Positions 60,672 through 64,000 of a stretch of 64,000 bases of DNA are shown here, in pieces. Position 1 is the stretch's first letter. Each line of letters begins with the position of its first letter. The notes beneath the pieces are model-generated. The model searched no databases. It saw only the letters and a list, made by a program, of their open reading frames with translations, and was not told the origin of the DNA. The DNA is from Intestinibacter bartlettii (GTDB lineage Bacteria; Bacillota; Clostridia; Peptostreptococcales; Peptostreptococcaceae). The stretch lies in NCBI RefSeq assembly GCF_000154445.1, contig NZ_DS499567.1. One strand, written 5' to 3'. Position numbers and translations under genes: made by a program.

Positions 60672-61364
60672 GTGATAAAAACAGTAATTATAGATGATGA
60701 ACCTGCCGTAGTTTCTATTATTAAATATTTTGTTAAAAAAGAAAATCTACCTTTAGATATAGTAGGAACTGCAAATAGGGGAGATGAAGGAATAGAACTT
60801 ATAAAAAAATTAAATCCTCAGCTAGTTTTTCTAGACATAAAAATGCCTGTTGTAGATGGGTTTGAAGTTATGAAGGCAGTAAGTGATACAAAATTTATAG
60901 TTATAACTGCATTTGAGTCATTTGAATACGCTCAAAAATCCTTGCGACTTGGGGCAAAAGACATAATCTTAAAGCCAATTGAATTTAAGCAATTGACAGC
61001 ATCTATTAACAGAGTAATGGGATGGAAATTTACATCAAATAATACTGTAAATGATGTAATACAATATATCCATTCTAATTACGATAAAAAAATAGAATTA
61101 AAAACTATAGCAGCAAATTTATATCTATCTCCTGATTATATATCAAAGCTATTTAAAACGTATATGGGTATTACAATTAATAAATACATAAATAAGGTTC
61201 GTATAGAAAAGGCAATAGAGTTATTTGACAATGAAAAAGTGAGCGTAAAAGAAGTAGCATTGATGACTGGTTACGACAGCCTAAATAATTTTTATAAAAA
61301 TTTTAAAAATGCTACAGGCAAAACTCCTGCTATGTATCTTTCTGAAAAAAATAAAAGTAATTAA
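60672..61364 (+). CDS. AraC-type response regulator (YesN-like)
   Basis: A 230-residue protein: receiver domain (1-120) with phospho-Asp in 'LVFLDIKMPVVDGFEVM' and Lys in 'DIILKPIEF', then a two-helix-turn-helix AraC domain (about 130-230: 'IAANLYLSPDYISKLFKTYMGITINKYINKVRIEKAIELF...EVALMTGYDSLNNFYKNFKNATGKTPAMY'). It is the likely partner of the cupin-PocR kinase. The start is GTG 60672, placed 8 bp after GAGGAGAG (60657-60664); the in-frame TTG at 60666 is too close to that site. Confidence 0.9.
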   Translation: MIKTVIIDDEPAVVSIIKYFVKKENLPLDIVGTANRGDEGIELIKKLNPQLVFLDIKMPVVDGFEVMKAVSDTKFIVITAFESFEYAQKSLRLGAKDIILKPIEFKQLTASINRVMGWKFTSNNTVNDVIQYIHSNYDKKIELKTIAANLYLSPDYISKLFKTYMGITINKYINKVRIEKAIELFDNEKVSVKEVALMTGYDSLNNFYKNFKNATGKTPAMYLSEKNKSN

Positions 61365-61401
61365 CATTATAAGAATTAACAACATGGAGGCATAAGCAAA
61401 G

Positions 61402-62565
61402 ATGCAAATAAAAGAATTAGTAAAAGAAAATAGAGATTACGTTATCTCATTAAGAAGACATTTTCATCAATATCCAGAATTAAGTATGGAGGAATATGAA
61501 ACTAGCAAAAAAATAAAAGAAGAGCTAGATAAAATGGGAATAGAATACAGAAGTGCAGCTAATACTGGTATTATAGCTACTATAAAGGGTGATAAGCCAG
61601 GTAAAACGATAGCTTTAAGAGCTGATATGGATGCATTACCAGTTGAAGAACTTACAGATTTCGATTTTAAATCTAAAATAGATGGTCATATGCATGCTTG
61701 CGGTCATGATTCACATATGGCTATGCTTTTAGGAGCCACAAAAATACTTAATGATATGAAAGAACAAATAAATGGAACAGTTAGACTAATATTCCAACCG
61801 GCGGAAGAAAATGCAAAAGGCGCACACGCAATGATAAGAGATGGAGCAATTGACGGTGTTGATAGTATATTTGGTATACATATATGGGCACAAATTCCAG
61901 TAGGTAAGGTTTCATTAGAAGCTGGGCCAAGAATGGCATCTACAGATTGGTTTTATATAGATGTAAAAGGAAAAGGTGGGCATGGTTCTCAACCAGAAAA
62001 CTGTATAGATGCAGTTGTTGTAAGTTCTGCAATAGTTATGAACTTGCAAACATTAGTAAGCAGAGAAACAAGACCACATAATCCATTAGTTCTTTCAATT
62101 GGATTATTAAATTCCGGAACTAAATTAAATGTTATAGCTGAAGAAGGACATATGGAAGGTACAACTAGATGTTTCGATCCTGAACTTAGAAAACAACTTC
62201 CTATAAAAATGGAGAGGATAATAAAAAGTACAGCTGAGGCATTTGGTGCAACTGCTACATTAAGATATGATTTAGCAGGTTCAGCAGTAATAAATGATGA
62301 GCAGTGCAGTGAAATAGGTCAAGGTTCTGTTGAAAAGATATTAGGGAAAGAAGGAAACTACCAATTTGAAAAAGTAACAGGTGGGGAAGATTTTTGCCAT
62401 TACCTAGATAAAGTTCCAGGAGTGTTAGCATTTGTAGGATGTAAAAATGATGAGAAGAACTGTTGTTATGCTCATCATAATGGAAGATTTGCAATAGACG
62501 AGGATAGTTTAGAAATAGGAACAGCTTTATATGCTCAATATGCAATAGACTTCTTAAATAAATAG
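61402..62565 (+). CDS. M20-family amidohydrolase (N-acyl-amino-acid hydrolase type)
   Basis: A 387-residue zinc peptidase of the M20D/hippurate hydrolase group: 'SLRRHFHQYPELSMEEYETSKKI', 'ALRADMDALPV', 'GHMHACGHDSHMAMLLGA' (metal ligands), 'FQPAEENAKGAHAMI' (catalytic Glu) and 'VTGGEDFCHYL'. It releases amino acids from N-acyl conjugates or processes peptides in the cytoplasm. It is the last gene of the kinase/regulator group and is followed by a strong terminator. With the YtcJ-like enzyme it suggests control of N-acyl-amino-acid use. Confidence 0.92.
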   Translation: MQIKELVKENRDYVISLRRHFHQYPELSMEEYETSKKIKEELDKMGIEYRSAANTGIIATIKGDKPGKTIALRADMDALPVEELTDFDFKSKIDGHMHACGHDSHMAMLLGATKILNDMKEQINGTVRLIFQPAEENAKGAHAMIRDGAIDGVDSIFGIHIWAQIPVGKVSLEAGPRMASTDWFYIDVKGKGGHGSQPENCIDAVVVSSAIVMNLQTLVSRETRPHNPLVLSIGLLNSGTKLNVIAEEGHMEGTTRCFDPELRKQLPIKMERIIKSTAEAFGATATLRYDLAGSAVINDEQCSEIGQGSVEKILGKEGNYQFEKVTGGEDFCHYLDKVPGVLAFVGCKNDEKNCCYAHHNGRFAIDEDSLEIGTALYAQYAIDFLNK

Positions 62566-62629
62566 ATTTTAATAAAAGCTATTATATTAAAAACACAATT
62601 TAATGAATTGACATATAATTTAAACCTAT

Positions 62630-62672
62630 CCCCTTCTAGCAGATAAATATTCTGCTTGGAGGGGATTTTATA
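62630..62672 (+). terminator. Terminator after the M20 gene
   Basis: CCCCTTCTAGCAGA (62630-62643) pairs with TCTGCTTGGAGGGG (62651-62664), then ATTTTAT. Confidence 0.88.
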
Positions 62673-62740
62673 TTTAAACAAGAAAAAAGCAAGAATTTAA
62701 TTTTATCAAGCATGATACAATAAAAAAGGAGGTGAAGTTT

Positions 62741-64000
62741 ATGAAAACAGGAAGTCATGTTCAAAGTCATATTAATAAATATGCTAAAAAAGACATTTCA
62801 CAGATGTATAAGGATTTTAATATAAGTGATGATGGTTATAATGACCAGCAAGTTCGTTTTAATAGAGATATATATGGGATGAATATTGGTGATAAGAAAA
62901 TAGAAACTACTTTATATAGATTTTTTAGGTCTTTTAACAATCTTTTCAGTATGATTTTATTAGTTTTAATTGTAGTTTCTTTTTTTACAGATGTAATATT
63001 TACTTCTAATTATAGGCGTAATGGAACAACTTGTCTGATGTTAGTTGTAATATTTTTAATTAGTGGATTTGTACGATTTGTACAAGAGATGCGCTCAAAA
63101 AAAGCTGTTGATTCATTAATTGAGCTTATTAATACAAATGTTCAGACTCGCAGAAATGGAAAATGGCAAGAGATTTCATCAAATGAATTAGTTGTTGGAG
63201 ATAGGGTGAAATTTTATGCAGGGGATAGAATACCAGCGGATATACGTTTGATAAATGTAAATGAACTTTTCGTTTCACAATCTATGTTGACGGGGGAAAG
63301 TCTAGTAATTGAAAAAAATGCTGATATATTAGAACGAAAAGAATGTACAAGCCTAAATGACTACAACAATATTGTTTTTTCTGGTTCTTTAGTTATTGGT
63401 GGAAGTGGAGAAGGAATTGTACTAGCAGTAGGCAAAGAAACTGTATATGGAGAAATTAGCAGAGATATAAATATTCGCAAAAATGGGTTTGAGAAGGGAG
63501 CAAATTCGATTGCAGGTGTATTAATCAAATTTATTGCTATTTTAGTACCTTTTGTATTTATTTCATGTGGACTAGTTCAAGGTAATTGGTTATCGGCATT
63601 TTTATTTTCATTATCAGTAGCAGTAGGATTGACGCCAGAGATGCTTCCTATGGTTATAAACGCCTGTCTCGCAAAGGGAAGTTCTGTTATGGGAAAAAAA
63701 GATACCATTGTAAAAAATATAAATGCAATGCAGGGGTTTGGAAGTATGGATGTTCTTTGTGTCGATAAAACAGGCACATTAACTGGAGATAAAATAGTTT
63801 TAGAATACTATATAGATATTTTGGGAAATGAAAGCAAACAAGTATTAGAGTATGCATATTTAAATAGCTTGTACCATACAGGTGTTAAAAATCATTTAGA
63901 TGATGCAATTTGTCAAGTCGAACAAATGCCGAAATTTAATTATTTGAGGTTATTAGAAGAGTATAATAAATTGGACGAGTTACCATTTGATTATAATCGA
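62741..64000 (+). CDS. Magnesium-transporting P-type ATPase (MgtA type), 3' end outside window
   Basis: The first 420 residues of a P-type ATPase; the frame is open to the last base. Seen are membrane helices at about 70-135, the actuator loop 'SMLTGESLVIEK', the membrane motif 'VAVGLTPEMLPMVINACLAKGS' diagnostic of the MgtA/MgtB branch, and the phosphorylation site 'LCVDKTGTLTGDK' with Asp342. It imports magnesium driven by ATP. AAAGGAGGTGA gives an ideal start. No M-box-like leader fits in the 70-bp gap after the previous terminator. Confidence 0.93.
   Translation, partial: MKTGSHVQSHINKYAKKDISQMYKDFNISDDGYNDQQVRFNRDIYGMNIGDKKIETTLYRFFRSFNNLFSMILLVLIVVSFFTDVIFTSNYRRNGTTCLMLVVIFLISGFVRFVQEMRSKKAVDSLIELINTNVQTRRNGKWQEISSNELVVGDRVKFYAGDRIPADIRLINVNELFVSQSMLTGESLVIEKNADILERKECTSLNDYNNIVFSGSLVIGGSGEGIVLAVGKETVYGEISRDINIRKNGFEKGANSIAGVLIKFIAILVPFVFISCGLVQGNWLSAFLFSLSVAVGLTPEMLPMVINACLAKGSSVMGKKDTIVKNINAMQGFGSMDVLCVDKTGTLTGDKIVLEYYIDILGNESKQVLEYAYLNSLYHTGVKNHLDDAICQVEQMPKFNYLRLLEEYNKLDELPFDYNR

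Noticed and set aside
62566..62740. Leader of the MgtA-type gene considered for an M-box magnesium riboswitch
   Set aside because: A terminator of the previous gene ends at about 62672, leaving about 70 nt, too short for an M-box, and the conserved elements are not visible.

Overview
The window is AT-rich (by eye about 30% GC) Firmicute DNA. AGA, ATA and TTA codons are heavily used and Shine-Dalgarno sites are strong GGAGG types. Gene content points to the Peptostreptococcaceae (class Clostridia): a CamA-type DNA methyltransferase in the gene order I recall from Clostridioides difficile, sensory [FeFe]-hydrogenases, a flavodiiron protein and class Ib ribonucleotide reductase. I cannot fix the genus. 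The complete poly-gamma-glutamate operon argues against C. difficile itself.

Positions 1-18 kb are mostly cell-envelope genes: the 3' end of an LTA-synthase-type sulfatase, murJ, an SH3b/NlpC-P60 hydrolase, a DUF3298 protein, an Amidase_6 protein and a membrane-anchored Amidase_3 homologue that lacks key catalytic residues. The camA-like gene, a patatin, ptsH and ptsI follow, then pgsB-pgsC-pgsA and a gamma-glutamyltransferase (capD type). Positions 18-19.5 kb hold decayed transposase genes.

Positions 19.6-42 kb are metabolic: siroheme sulfite reductase, nitroreductase, HAD phosphatase, nrdEF behind a pair of NrdR boxes, a 5'-truncated PD-(D/E)XK gene, GNAT, a membrane XRE regulator, TerD, a cytidylate-kinase-like protein, an RpiR-fruK-fruA-aldolase fructose cluster, a BFD-like [2Fe-2S] protein, a flavodiiron protein, an AI-2E-type permease and an alanine symporter. 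A Fur-box promoter then drives a probable non-coding RNA, followed by a YARHG protein and a stand-alone rpsD. Positions 42-49.6 kb hold two sensory [FeFe]-hydrogenase paralogues, one translationally coupled to a SpoIIE-type phosphatase, around an SPFH/ribbon-helix-helix gene pair.

Positions 49.8-64 kb hold two more SH3b/NlpC-P60 hydrolases (one preceded by WalR-like boxes), a highly structured candidate RNA with a consensus promoter, and a MerR-family regulator. The MerR operator occurs both at the merR promoter and upstream of the RNA. A HAD phosphatase, a DUF1648 protein, a nitroreductase relic and a zeta-toxin module come next. The last block is a six-gene run: amidohydrolase, a cupin-PocR-LytS-type kinase, alpha/beta hydrolase, AraC-type response regulator, M20 peptidase and, after a terminator, an MgtA-type P-ATPase cut by the window end.

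A palindromic intergenic repeat of about 125 bp is present in four copies plus a fragment. The least explained features are the two structured RNAs, the repeat family, the catalytically altered amidase and the zeta-toxin partner protein.
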